DNA of 35,763 bases from Bacillus sp. AFS001701 (GTDB lineage: Bacteria; Bacillota; Bacilli; Bacillales; Bacillaceae_G): NCBI RefSeq assembly GCF_002559405.1, contig NZ_NTZO01000142.1, positions 1 through 35,763 on the forward strand, written 5' to 3'. Positions 23,823-32,000 of this stretch are shown here, in pieces. Each line of letters begins with the position of its first letter. Positions within the stretch are counted from its first letter, which is position 1. Under the pieces are notes generated by a model. The model had not been told where the DNA came from, ran no database searches, and saw nothing but the letters and a program-made list of their open reading frames with translations. A program made the position numbers and the translations under genes.

Positions 23823-23847
23823 ATTACTCCGACTAATGGACATCATA
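23818..23847 (+). promoter_or_regulatory. Sigma-G promoter of sspE
   Basis: TACATA (23818-23823), 17 bases and CATCATA (23841-23847) match the forespore sigma-G consensus (TGnATA, 17-18, CATnnTA) with one mismatch. It lies 22 bp before the sspE start codon. Confidence 0.65.
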
Positions 23848-23869
23848 TTATTCGTGGAGGTGATAAATC

Positions 23870-24172
23870 ATGAACAACAACAACAATCAATTCAATGCTG
23901 GAAAAACAGCATCTGGAACAAACATTGGCAAAGTAAGACAACAAAACCAAGGTTTTGGACAAGAGTTTTCAAGTGAAACTGATGTTCAAGCAGTTAGAGA
24001 AGCTAATGCACAATCTACTCAAAAAGCTGCTTCTAAAAACTTTGGACAACAAAACCAAAGTTTTGGACAAGAGTTTGCAAGTGAAACTGATGTTCAAGCT
24101 GTGAGAGAAGCAAATGCAAAATCTACACAAAAAGCTAACTCAGGCAACTTTGGACAACAAAACCAACAATAA
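23870..24172 (+). CDS. sspE: Gamma-type small acid-soluble spore protein SspE
   Basis: A 100-residue spore-core protein made in the forespore, degraded at germination by the GPR protease as an amino-acid reserve. It is rich in Asn, Gln and Ala, with no cysteine. Two near-identical repeats begin at GQEFSSETDVQAVREANA and GQEFASETDVQAVREANA; the E-F-(S/A)-S-E-T pieces are GPR cleavage sites. GGAGGTGA lies seven bases before the ATG. Expression should be forespore-specific from the sigma-G promoter. It follows yfhS divergently as in Bacillus. Confidence 0.97.
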   Translation: MNNNNNQFNAGKTASGTNIGKVRQQNQGFGQEFSSETDVQAVREANAQSTQKAASKNFGQQNQSFGQEFASETDVQAVREANAKSTQKANSGNFGQQNQQ

Positions 24173-24297
24173 TTATCTAAAGAAAATTACTAGAAGTGCG
24201 CTGTTGATGAGAGATAGTAAAGATAGTCTTACTTTCTATATTCATCTTCCTGTCTGATGAGAGATCATGCAGTCTAGTTGTTATAAAGAACGTTCAA

Positions 24298-24328
24298 AAA
24301 GAGCACCCTTATATAAGGGTGCTCTTTT
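24298..24328 (+). terminator. Terminator of sspE
   Basis: AAGAGCACCCTT, loop ATAT and AAGGGTGCTCTT are followed by TT. About 125 nt of 3' UTR precede it, containing a direct repeat. Confidence 0.88.
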
Positions 24329-24391
24329 ACCTACGTGTAATTTATGTCCAACATTTAAAATCCACATAGAATGATTAATTTCTTCTCAATA

Positions 24392-24417
24392 GTCAAATAT
24401 CGTCAAATGTAGTCAAA
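24392..24417 (+). promoter_or_regulatory. Three GTCAAA repeats at exact 10-bp spacing before ygaB
   Basis: GTCAAA occurs at 24392-24397, 24402-24407 and 24412-24417, on one face of the helix, directly upstream of a weak promoter (TGTAAT at 24445-24450). Phased direct repeats of this kind usually bind an activator. The regulator is not known. Confidence 0.45.
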
Positions 24418-24474
24418 GGGATTATGTTAGTTTTCAAGAAATAGTGTAATAATGAAAGAAGGATGGTGAATGGT

Positions 24475-24732
24475 ATGCAAGTATTCGATGAATTGGTAAG
24501 TCGTCAGCTTGAAACAATGGATCAGTTAATAAAGATTCAAGAAGAAATTGAACGATGTCAAGAAATTGAAAACCAACTATTTGAATTAGAGGATTTGTCA
24601 AAATTGTCTTCTATCCAAGATGAAATACATATAATGAGATCTGAATTAAAAGCTATCCAAGACACCTTTTTAATCCAAACACAGCAAATTATTAAATCTT
24701 TCTCAGATGAGAGGAAAATTGCATTAAAATAA
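24475..24732 (+). CDS. ygaB: YgaB-like coiled-coil protein
   Basis: An 85-residue (from this start) charged helical protein made of heptads, MQVFDELVSRQLETMDQL through QQIIKSFSDERKIALK. A coiled coil is likely over most of its length. The function is unknown. The name rests on its place between sspE and ygaC. Start choice: an ATG at 24463 abuts the AAGG site, whereas the ATG at 24475 has AAGGATGGTGA ending five bases upstream and is preferred, though 24463 (89 residues) is possible. Confidence 0.75.
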   Translation: MQVFDELVSRQLETMDQLIKIQEEIERCQEIENQLFELEDLSKLSSIQDEIHIMRSELKAIQDTFLIQTQQIIKSFSDERKIALK

Positions 24733-24772
24733 AAAAACAATGGGGCATTTTACCAAATTAACCTCCCTTTTG

Positions 24773-24801
24773 TTTAAAAATGGATAAGAACTAGTTATAA
24801 T
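24773..24801 (+). promoter_or_regulatory. Candidate sigma-A promoter of ntdP
   Basis: TTTAAA (24773-24778), 17 bases and a perfect TATAAT (24796-24801), about 60 bp before the ntdP start. Confidence 0.55.
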
Positions 24802-24862
24802 AGAAGTGTAAAGTATAAATAAAGTGTTGAAATGCGTCCACACTAGAAAGAAGGGAGAAACA

Positions 24863-25393
24863 ATGAACGTTCCCAAACCAGGAGAAAAAATACAGATACA
24901 TAGTTACAAACATAATGGACATATTCATCGTATATGGGAAGAGACAACCATTTTAAAAGGGACGCAGCAGTTAGTAATTGGCGCAAATGATCGCACGCTT
25001 GTAACTGAATCGGACGGTAGAACATGGGTTACACGAGAGCCAGCAATTTGTTACTTTGATATGGATTATTGGTTTAATGTCATTGGAATGATTAGAGAAG
25101 ATGGAGTTTATTATTACTGTAATATTAGCTCACCATTCGTCTTTGAAGATGGTGCCATTAAGTATATTGACTATGATTTAGATATTAAAGTTTTTCCAGA
25201 CATGACTTACGTGCTGTTAGATGAAGATGAATATGAGAATCATCGACAATTAATGAATTATCCTCCTATTATTGACCCAATCTTAAAAAAGAACTTAGGT
25301 TATTTAAAGGAATTAATTCATCAACGAAAAGGGCCGTTTGCTCCTGATTTTATTGATAATTGGTATGAACGATTCTTAATGTATCGTGATTAA
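24863..25393 (+). CDS. ntdP: Nucleoside tri-/diphosphate phosphatase NtdP (YgaC, DUF402)
   Basis: A 176-residue DUF402 protein that by family hydrolyses nucleoside tri- and diphosphates with divalent metal; homologues are annotated ntdP. Diagnostic pieces are [56 protein letters not shown] and [11 protein letters not shown], where the acidic residues likely bind metal. The C-terminal [15 protein letters not shown] is also typical. The ATG at 24863 is preferred over one at 24824 because AAGGGAG lies six bases upstream; this gives the B. subtilis YgaC length. It ends at a long two-tier terminator before ygaD. Confidence 0.93.
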   Translation: MNVPKPGEKIQIHSYKHNGHIHRIWEETTILKGTQQLVIGANDRTLVTESDGRTWVTREPAICYFDMDYWFNVIGMIREDGVYYYCNISSPFVFEDGAIKYIDYDLDIKVFPDMTYVLLDEDEYENHRQLMNYPPIIDPILKKNLGYLKELIHQRKGPFAPDFIDNWYERFLMYRD

Positions 25394-25395
25394 TT

Positions 25396-25466
25396 GAAAC
25401 TGTTGAGCGGACTTAGTCTTTTTGAGAATTAATGATCTCAAAAAGATTGCTCAACAGTTTCTTTTT
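25396..25466 (+). terminator. Two-tier hairpin terminator between ntdP and ygaD
   Basis: GAAACTGTTGAGC pairs with GCTCAACAGTTTC, enclosing a second stem CTTTTTGAGA/TCTCAAAAAG. It is followed by TTTTTG. ygaD begins 23 bp after it, and no separate ygaD promoter is obvious. Confidence 0.85.
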
Positions 25467-25489
25467 GAATGATATGAAAGGATGAAAAT

Positions 25490-27250
25490 ATGGGAAGTAT
25501 TAAACGTTATTTAAAATTTGTTAAACCATATCGATTTCATATTTTTTTAACGATTGCTATCGGTATCGTTAAATTTGGAATCCCATTAATATTACCGTTT
25601 TTATTAAAATATGTAGTTGATAATATCATTAATTCATCATTACCAATTGCAACTAAAAGTTCACATCTTATTTACATCATGCTCATTGCATTTGGGATTT
25701 TTATTATTGTAAGACCACCTATTGAGTATTTCAGACAGTATTATGCTCAATATATCGGTAGTCGAATTTTATTTGATATTAGAGATCATTTATTTAAACA
25801 TTTACAAAAACTCAGCTTAAGATATTATGCTAATGCAAAAACAGGTGAAGTCATTTCACGAGTAATAAATGATGTTGAATCTACTAAAGACTTCGTTATT
25901 ACTGGGTTAATGAATGTTTGGTTAGATTTAATTACAATCTTAATCACAGTTACAATCATGTTAACAATGGATGTAAAGTTAACGCTTGTTTCATTAATCG
26001 TTTTGCCATTTTATACATTAGCAGTAAAGTACTTTTTCGGTCGACTTCGATTTTTGACTCGTCAAAGATCTCAAGCTTTAGCTGTATTACAAGGGTTCTT
26101 AACAGAAAGAATTCAGGGGATGCAAGTAACACGCAGTTTTGCATTGGAAGATTATGAAAGTGGACTATTTAAAGAAAAAAATGGTGAGTTTTTAGATCGT
26201 GCTCTTAAGCATACAGGCTGGAATGCGAGTACGTTTACGATTATTAATACATTAACTGATATTGGACCATTATTAATTATCGGATTTTCTGCATATCAAG
26301 TTATTCATGGTCACTTAACACTTGGTGAGATGGTAGCATTCGTTGGATATATTGATCGTTTATATGATCCACTTAGAAGATTAGCAAATTCTTCAACAGC
26401 ATTAACACAATCGTTTGCATCGATGGATCGTGTCTTTGAATTAATGGATGAAAAGTATGACATCGTTAATCGAGATAATCCAATTTATGCAAAGAAGTTA
26501 GATGGTCAAATTCACTTTAATAACGTATCTTTCCAATATAATGCAGTTGATGCTGAGGTCATTCAAGATGTAACTTTTCAAATTGAACCTGGTCAAAAGA
26601 TTGCATTGGTTGGATCGAGTGGTGGTGGAAAGTCTTCGTTAGTTAGTTTAATACCACGTTTTTATGACGTAACAAAAGGGTCTATTAAAATTGATGGTGT
26701 CGACATAAGGGATTTTGATTTAAAAAGTATGCGTGAAAAAATCGGTATCGTTTTACAAGACAATTTTCTATTTAGCGATACTGTAAAATCGAACATTCGT
26801 TATGGGAATCCGAGTGCTAGTGAAGAAGAAATTATTGCAGCTGCTAAAGCAGCCAACGCACATGATTTTATCATGAGTTTACCAGATGGATATGACACGC
26901 TTGTTGGGGAAAGAGGAGTAAAGCTTTCTGGTGGTCAGAAACAACGTGTAGCAATTGCCCGTGTATTTTTAAGAAATCCTTCTATTCTAATATTTGATGA
27001 AGCTACTTCAGCTCTTGATTTAGAAAATGAAAGGTATATCCAAGACGCGATTCATGAACTAGCAAAGAACCGTACAACAATATTTATTGCACATAGATTA
27101 TCTACCATTACACATGTAGATAAAATCGTTTATATTGATCAAGGTCATATTGTCGAAATTGGTTCGCATGAGGAATTAATGGCTAAAAAAGAAGCTTACT
27201 ATCATTTGTTTGAAATTCAAAATTTAGAAACTAGCTCGAGTTCGGTATAG
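25490..27250 (+). CDS. ygaD: ABC transporter, fused permease/ATPase (YgaD)
   Basis: A 586-residue half-transporter of the type I ABC exporter family; it would dimerise and export a hydrophobic or lipid-like substrate, not identified. Six membrane segments lie in residues 15-310 (family fold ABC_membrane). The nucleotide-binding domain follows: Walker [10 protein letters not shown] at about 375-383, Q-loop around VLQDNFLF, signature LSGGQKQR, Walker B ILIFDEAT and the switch His in AHRLST. The ribosome-binding site is AAAGGATG. It sits downstream of ntdP as in B. subtilis and ends at a clear terminator. Confidence 0.95.
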   Translation: MGSIKRYLKFVKPYRFHIFLTIAIGIVKFGIPLILPFLLKYVVDNIINSSLPIATKSSHLIYIMLIAFGIFIIVRPPIEYFRQYYAQYIGSRILFDIRDHLFKHLQKLSLRYYANAKTGEVISRVINDVESTKDFVITGLMNVWLDLITILITVTIMLTMDVKLTLVSLIVLPFYTLAVKYFFGRLRFLTRQRSQALAVLQGFLTERIQGMQVTRSFALEDYESGLFKEKNGEFLDRALKHTGWNASTFTIINTLTDIGPLLIIGFSAYQVIHGHLTLGEMVAFVGYIDRLYDPLRRLANSSTALTQSFASMDRVFELMDEKYDIVNRDNPIYAKKLDGQIHFNNVSFQYNAVDAEVIQDVTFQIEPGQKIALVGSSGGGKSSLVSLIPRFYDVTKGSIKIDGVDIRDFDLKSMREKIGIVLQDNFLFSDTVKSNIRYGNPSASEEEIIAAAKAANAHDFIMSLPDGYDTLVGERGVKLSGGQKQRVAIARVFLRNPSILIFDEATSALDLENERYIQDAIHELAKNRTTIFIAHRLSTITHVDKIVYIDQGHIVEIGSHEELMAKKEAYYHLFEIQNLETSSSSV

Positions 27251-27256
27251 AAGATT

Positions 27257-27287
27257 AGCACAAAGAAATTCTTTGTGCTTTTTTTTA
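27257..27287 (+). terminator. Terminator of ygaD
   Basis: AGCACAAAGAA and TTCTTTGTGCT are followed by TTTTTTT. Confidence 0.92.
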
Positions 27288-27317
27288 TTTGAAGAAGTAA
27301 GTGTGAATTAACAACGA

Positions 27318-27435
27318 ACTGCAAATAAAATCCGAAAATCGTAAACAAAATTGGCAGAACTGCAAATAAAAATTCAAGAATCGCAAATAAAATCAGCAAA
27401 ACTGCAATTAAAGTTTCAAAAATCGCAATTAAGAT
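27318..27435. repeat. Degenerate 21-bp tandem repeat, about 5.5 copies
   Basis: Units alternate ACTGCAAATAAAA and ATCGCAAATAAAA starts, each about 21 bp. In one frame they read as a 7-residue pattern (R-T-A-N-K-N-S, R-I-A-N-K-I-S, K-T-A-I-K-V-S) without start codon and with a stop early on. It looks like a decayed coding repeat or a simple-sequence tract. The rest of the 27288-27640 spacer shows no gene I can support. Confidence 0.65.
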
Positions 27436-27635
27436 AAAAAATTACTTATACGGGTTCGCGTATTCCCAAGGAGAATGGCTCTAAAATAGATACTCTCTGC
27501 AAGAAAACAAGCAATACCACTCTAATTTCTATCCGATTGATTTAAAAATGGATAAAAATCAGCTTGCAAGGATTGAAAAAATCACATCAAATATAGAACG
27601 TCGTCGAGATACCCCATTTACTTTGATTCAAACTC

Positions 27636-27667
27636 AAAATAAAAAGCCTCCACAATTGGAGGCTTTT
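27636..27667 (-). terminator. Terminator of the ygaE-like gene
   Basis: On the minus strand AAAGCCTCC, loop AATTGT and GGAGGCTTT are followed by TTATTTTG. The stem overlaps the stop codon. Confidence 0.87.
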
Positions 27668-28763
27668 ACATTGTTTCAACCTGTTCAACTTGAACTTGGT
27701 ATTCTTTGTGATAAGTTTGATGGCTATCAACTAGTGTATTTAGATGCTCAACATTTTCGCTATATTCTAAAATGGCAGATACTACTTGGAATAAATGTAA
27801 CCATGTTTTTTGTTTTTCTTCGTCATTAATATCATGGTGATCCAAGAATGCCTTTGTTAATTTATCTTTTAATATATTTTCTTCTCTATGAAGTGGAGCA
27901 GTTTGATCAAAGTTTACTTTGCCGATTAATTTCATTAAAGCATGTTCGTGAAATTGCATTAAGCATGTTAGTTCATTTTTTACTAAATCTTGGAACTCTT
28001 TCGGAGATGCGTTAATTTCATATTCTAATCGGTTTAAAGCTTTTAACGTATCAAATGCGTTATCGGCTGTGACAAGCATTTGTCTGAACAATACGATTTT
28101 ACGAGATTTTTCATGCTCTTTTTTCTTACGACCAACAAGAATGATTCGGTCTTCTTTGTATAAGCGATAGATTTTCGTAACATTTCTCATGATTTCTTTT
28201 AATTGATAAATTTCATCTTTTAATCCATTATGGCTAACAGTTTTGTGTAGAGCCATCATCATTAATTTATTTGTTTGTTCAGTAATTGAAATCATGCCAC
28301 GAGATAGTTTTTTTTCATAATTTGGAGGCATTAAGAAAATATTTACAAATGATGCAGCTAAAACACCAATTGTTACTGCCAAAATACGATCGAAAGTAAA
28401 AATGGCAAAGTGTTCGGTACTTGTACTTACCTCCATAATAACGACTACAGTAACTAATGTTGTAGCAATTGTATTTTCGAGTTTTAGTTTTAATGTAATG
28501 ATAATCACGAGAATACATGTAAATCCTATAATTACTGGATTATTACCTAGAGTAATCACTGCAATAATTGCCAGGATCGCACCAATCAAGTTAGCTTGAA
28601 GTTGTTCAATTAACGATTTATATGATTGGTTTACTGATGATTTTAATGCCGAAATAGCAGAGATACCTGCAATCGAAGCTGTTGATAAATCAAAAAACAT
28701 CGCGCTATAAATGGCGAGCGTAATAGCTATACCAGTTTTTAGAACACGCGCTCCTAATCTCAT
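27666..28763 (-). CDS. ygaE: Aromatic acid exporter family protein (YgaE-like)
   Basis: A 365-residue membrane protein of the ArAE_1 / FUSC-like family. Residues 1-150 hold about six hydrophobic segments beginning MRLGARVLKTGIAITLAI. The C-terminal half (from about 150) is a soluble helical ArAE_1_C domain with EKKLSRGMISITEQTN. Relatives export aromatic acids or act as inner-membrane efflux components; the substrate here is unknown. AAAGGAG lies seven bases before the ATG. Its position after ygaD in the opposite direction fits ygaE of B. subtilis, which supports the name but does not prove it. Confidence 0.85.
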   Translation of the reverse strand: MRLGARVLKTGIAITLAIYSAMFFDLSTASIAGISAISALKSSVNQSYKSLIEQLQANLIGAILAIIAVITLGNNPVIIGFTCILVIIITLKLKLENTIATTLVTVVVIMEVSTSTEHFAIFTFDRILAVTIGVLAASFVNIFLMPPNYEKKLSRGMISITEQTNKLMMMALHKTVSHNGLKDEIYQLKEIMRNVTKIYRLYKEDRIILVGRKKKEHEKSRKIVLFRQMLVTADNAFDTLKALNRLEYEINASPKEFQDLVKNELTCLMQFHEHALMKLIGKVNFDQTAPLHREENILKDKLTKAFLDHHDINDEEKQKTWLHLFQVVSAILEYSENVEHLNTLVDSHQTYHKEYQVQVEQVETM

Positions 28764-29061
28764 TGTATTACTCCTTTTTGTTTGTCTAGCTTAATGCTTG
28801 TAATGAAATATGAACGTTTAACTATATTACTACTAAACTACTGTTTATTACATCGAGTGTTTTTCAAAATTGCTTCAATTAAAAGTAACTTTTATTTTTT
28901 TCTCATGTAACATCCTGTAACTATACAATGAACTACACGCATTATCAATACAATTTTTTAAGAAATTATGTTAATTATATGAATGAGAAAAAAGATTAAA
29001 TTGTTAGTTAAATTAAAAGATTTCGAACTTAGAAATGAAAGGGCTTTACTATTAAATAATC
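28764..29061. other. Intergenic spacer between ygaE and gltB
   Basis: About 300 bp of very AT-rich DNA. It must hold the ygaE promoter (minus strand), but no hexamer pair with good spacing stands out. A frame at 28983-29111 (+) has no ribosome-binding site and runs through the gltB terminator, so it is not counted as a gene. Confidence 0.5.
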
Positions 29062-29093
29062 AAAAAAGAAGCGAAATATTTCGCTTCTTTTTT
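29062..29093 (-). terminator. Terminator of the gltB-like gene
   Basis: A perfect 32-bp palindrome, AAAAAAGAAGCGAAAT and its complement. The minus strand ends in TTTTTT; symmetry means it could also act on the other strand. Confidence 0.9.
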
Positions 29094-29099
29094 ATAAAA

Positions 29100-32000
29100 T
29101 CATTCAGTTGAAACAGATGGATCCGCTTGTTCTTTTTTAGGTTTAATTTGTAAGAAGTTTTGTTCAATGTCGCCTAATAAACTTTGGACAAATTCAGCTT
29201 CATCATGCTGATTATGCTGAGTTAAAAGTGAGATATATTTCTCTAACAATTCATTTAGATCGTTTTTACCAGTTTCATCGACAGGTACAATACTTACACT
29301 TGCACCATTTGCGATTCGATTTTGGTAAGCTTCATTAGTAAGGCCTAATTCAGAAGAGTTTCGAACATAAATTACTCCTCCAGTCATACCAGCACACATC
29401 CATGGACCTGGATCTCCTAGAACAACTGCACGACCACCAGTCATATATTCAAAAGCAAAACCGTTTATATTTGCTTTTGCACCAAGACGAGTTTTCTGTG
29501 AAATAGGTTGACTAGATTGATTACGACCACCAATTACAACATCGGCACCTGATAAACGAATGCCTGCTCGAGAGTCAGCGTTACCTTGGATAAAGAATTG
29601 TCCTTTTTGTGCTCCATATGCAAAGCATTTTCCGACCGAACCACCAAAGTATTGTCCGTTAGCACCTAAAGCTTTACTAATAAAAATCGTTCCACCAAAA
29701 GCAGTTTTCGCTACACCATCTTGAGCTCCGCCTTGAACGTATACAGAATAATCTTCTACTGTGTAAGTTCCTAAGCCATTTCCAGGAATGGATTGATCCT
29801 CGAAGCTTATCTCGACAGGGGAAGCTACACCTTGCGTTTGTTTTTTTACGACTAGGTCATGGATTAATAAACTGCCAGCATGGCGATATTCATTGTCAAC
29901 CTTTTCATAAACTCCAACGTCATTACTTTGAAGTACTTTAGCAGATTCTCCATTCGAAAGTACATATTCTTTATCCTCAATTTTATTAGTAGATAATAAA
30001 TTAGTTAAACTTAGCGTATCTAAAAATCTTGTTTGTTTTAAGAATTCAGTTTTACCAACAAGCTCTTGAGCATTTTTTACTCCTAATGAACCAACAATCA
30101 CTTGCAATTCATCTTTGAATGCAGTGAAGAATTGTACTAAATTTGTTACTGCTGTTTCTAATTGTCTAGGAGTGAATTTTCGCAAACCGTGACGCATTGC
30201 TTCAATCTCTGATTCGATTTGTGTTGCAATACCAACGTGGCATGTATCTAAATGACAACCACGACATGTCGTACAACCGATTGCAATCATTGATAAAGTT
30301 CCAAATCCGATTCGGTTTGCACCTAAAATCATCATTTTTACTACATCATTTACGCTTTTCATTCCACCATCCGCCCAAATCTCGACAGAATTACGTAAAC
30401 CAGATTCTAGTAATGCATTGTGGGCTGCACGAACACCAATTTCAACTGGTAAGCCTACATTTTGAATTGCATGAACACGGGCAGCACCTGTTCCTCCATC
30501 AAAACCGCTAATATTGATAAAGTTTGCACCCGCTTTTGCAATACCAACAGCAATTGTGCCGATATTAGGAACAACAGGGACTTTTACAGCAACTTTTGCT
30601 TTTGGATTAACAGCTTTAATTTCACTAATCATTTGAGCTAAATCTTCAATTGAATAAATATCATGATTATTTGAAGGTGAAATTAAATCAGAACCAAGTG
30701 TTGCATTTCTCGTTTCCGCTATTTTTTGTGTAACTTTTGAAGCAGGTAAATGACCACCCTCACCAGGTTTTGCACCTTGACCAATTTTAATCTCAATTAA
30801 GTTAGAAGAGTGAAGTAAATTAGCATTAACTCCGAATCGACCAGAAGCAATTTGCTGTCCACGAGTGTTTGGATATTTTCCAATCATATCTTGAATTTCT
30901 CCACCTTCACCATTTAAGCTGATCATATTCAGTCGATTTGCACCTTCAGCATATGCTCTAAAAGCAACTTCATTTTGAGATCCGAATGACATTGAACTGA
31001 TAATAAATGGTAGTGAGTGAGTGCCTATTTCTAATGAAACTTGACTTGATTCAACTGGTTTACTACTTTCAACTAAAGTAAGCGCATGACGTACTGTAGT
31101 TGGTCGCTCTTCTTCAATTTGATTTAATTTTTGGCGGTATGTTTCATAACTACCTGTTTGTGCTGTTTCACCAATAGCTTTCCAAATTCGAGGGAATACG
31201 TGGAAAGATTTTGGCATAGTTGCGTTATTTGCGTTGTAATCTTCAGAACGTTTTTTCGAATCAGCCTCTAATAATTTGAATCCAGACACTGTTTGATCTC
31301 CGAAGAAGTTTATAACGCCTAAAGACGAAGTGATATCTTCTTGTAATCCAATGCTACTGAACATTTTTGCATAGCCACGTAGCTCATGCATCCCTATAGT
31401 TGAAATTACTTTTTCGATTCCTTTATTTAAAACATCATAAAGTTTTACTATTTTTTCAGGAGTTTCCAATTCTGAAATAGTTCCAAAAAGGAAATGAGGA
31501 TTAATTGCATCTGCTCCTAAACCTTTCATTACCATTAAATCGTGAAGATTACGGATAGCAGCTGTCTTTAAGACAATCGAACAGTTTCTTCTTAACTTAG
31601 CATTCACAAGTCCATTATGGATTATTGCTGTAATAAGAGCCGGATCAATCCAGTATTGATTATTTTTATGAGCTTCATCATCTGTAATAACAATACATTC
31701 TGCACCATTTTTTACAGCTTCTACTACTTCGTATTTATATTGGGACAATGTTTCTTCTAAAGGTAAATTCGAAAATGTACTTTGAATTGTATAAAGTTTA
31801 TTTTCTAATTGATATAGATTTAGAATTTCTTCATACGAAATTTGTTGTCTACTAGCTTTTAACGTATTACCTACAAAACCATCACCTATTATTGGAGAAG
31901 GGAGTTGTAGAACAATTCCTGAATCTTTCTTTGTAATGGATGGCCTTTTTCCTAATAGGACAGAAATAGAGAAATGCTCTGTTTCACGATCACGATCGAT

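Noticed and set aside
24201..24280. A hammerhead-type ribozyme suggested by CTGATGAGAG
   Set aside because: No matching GAAA core strand or cleavage-site stem at a workable distance.
27548..27829. A 93-residue plus-strand frame
   Set aside because: No ribosome-binding site, it runs through the ygaE terminator and then antisense to ygaE.
28983..29111. A 42-residue plus-strand frame of basic composition
   Set aside because: No ribosome-binding site and its last third is the gltB terminator palindrome.
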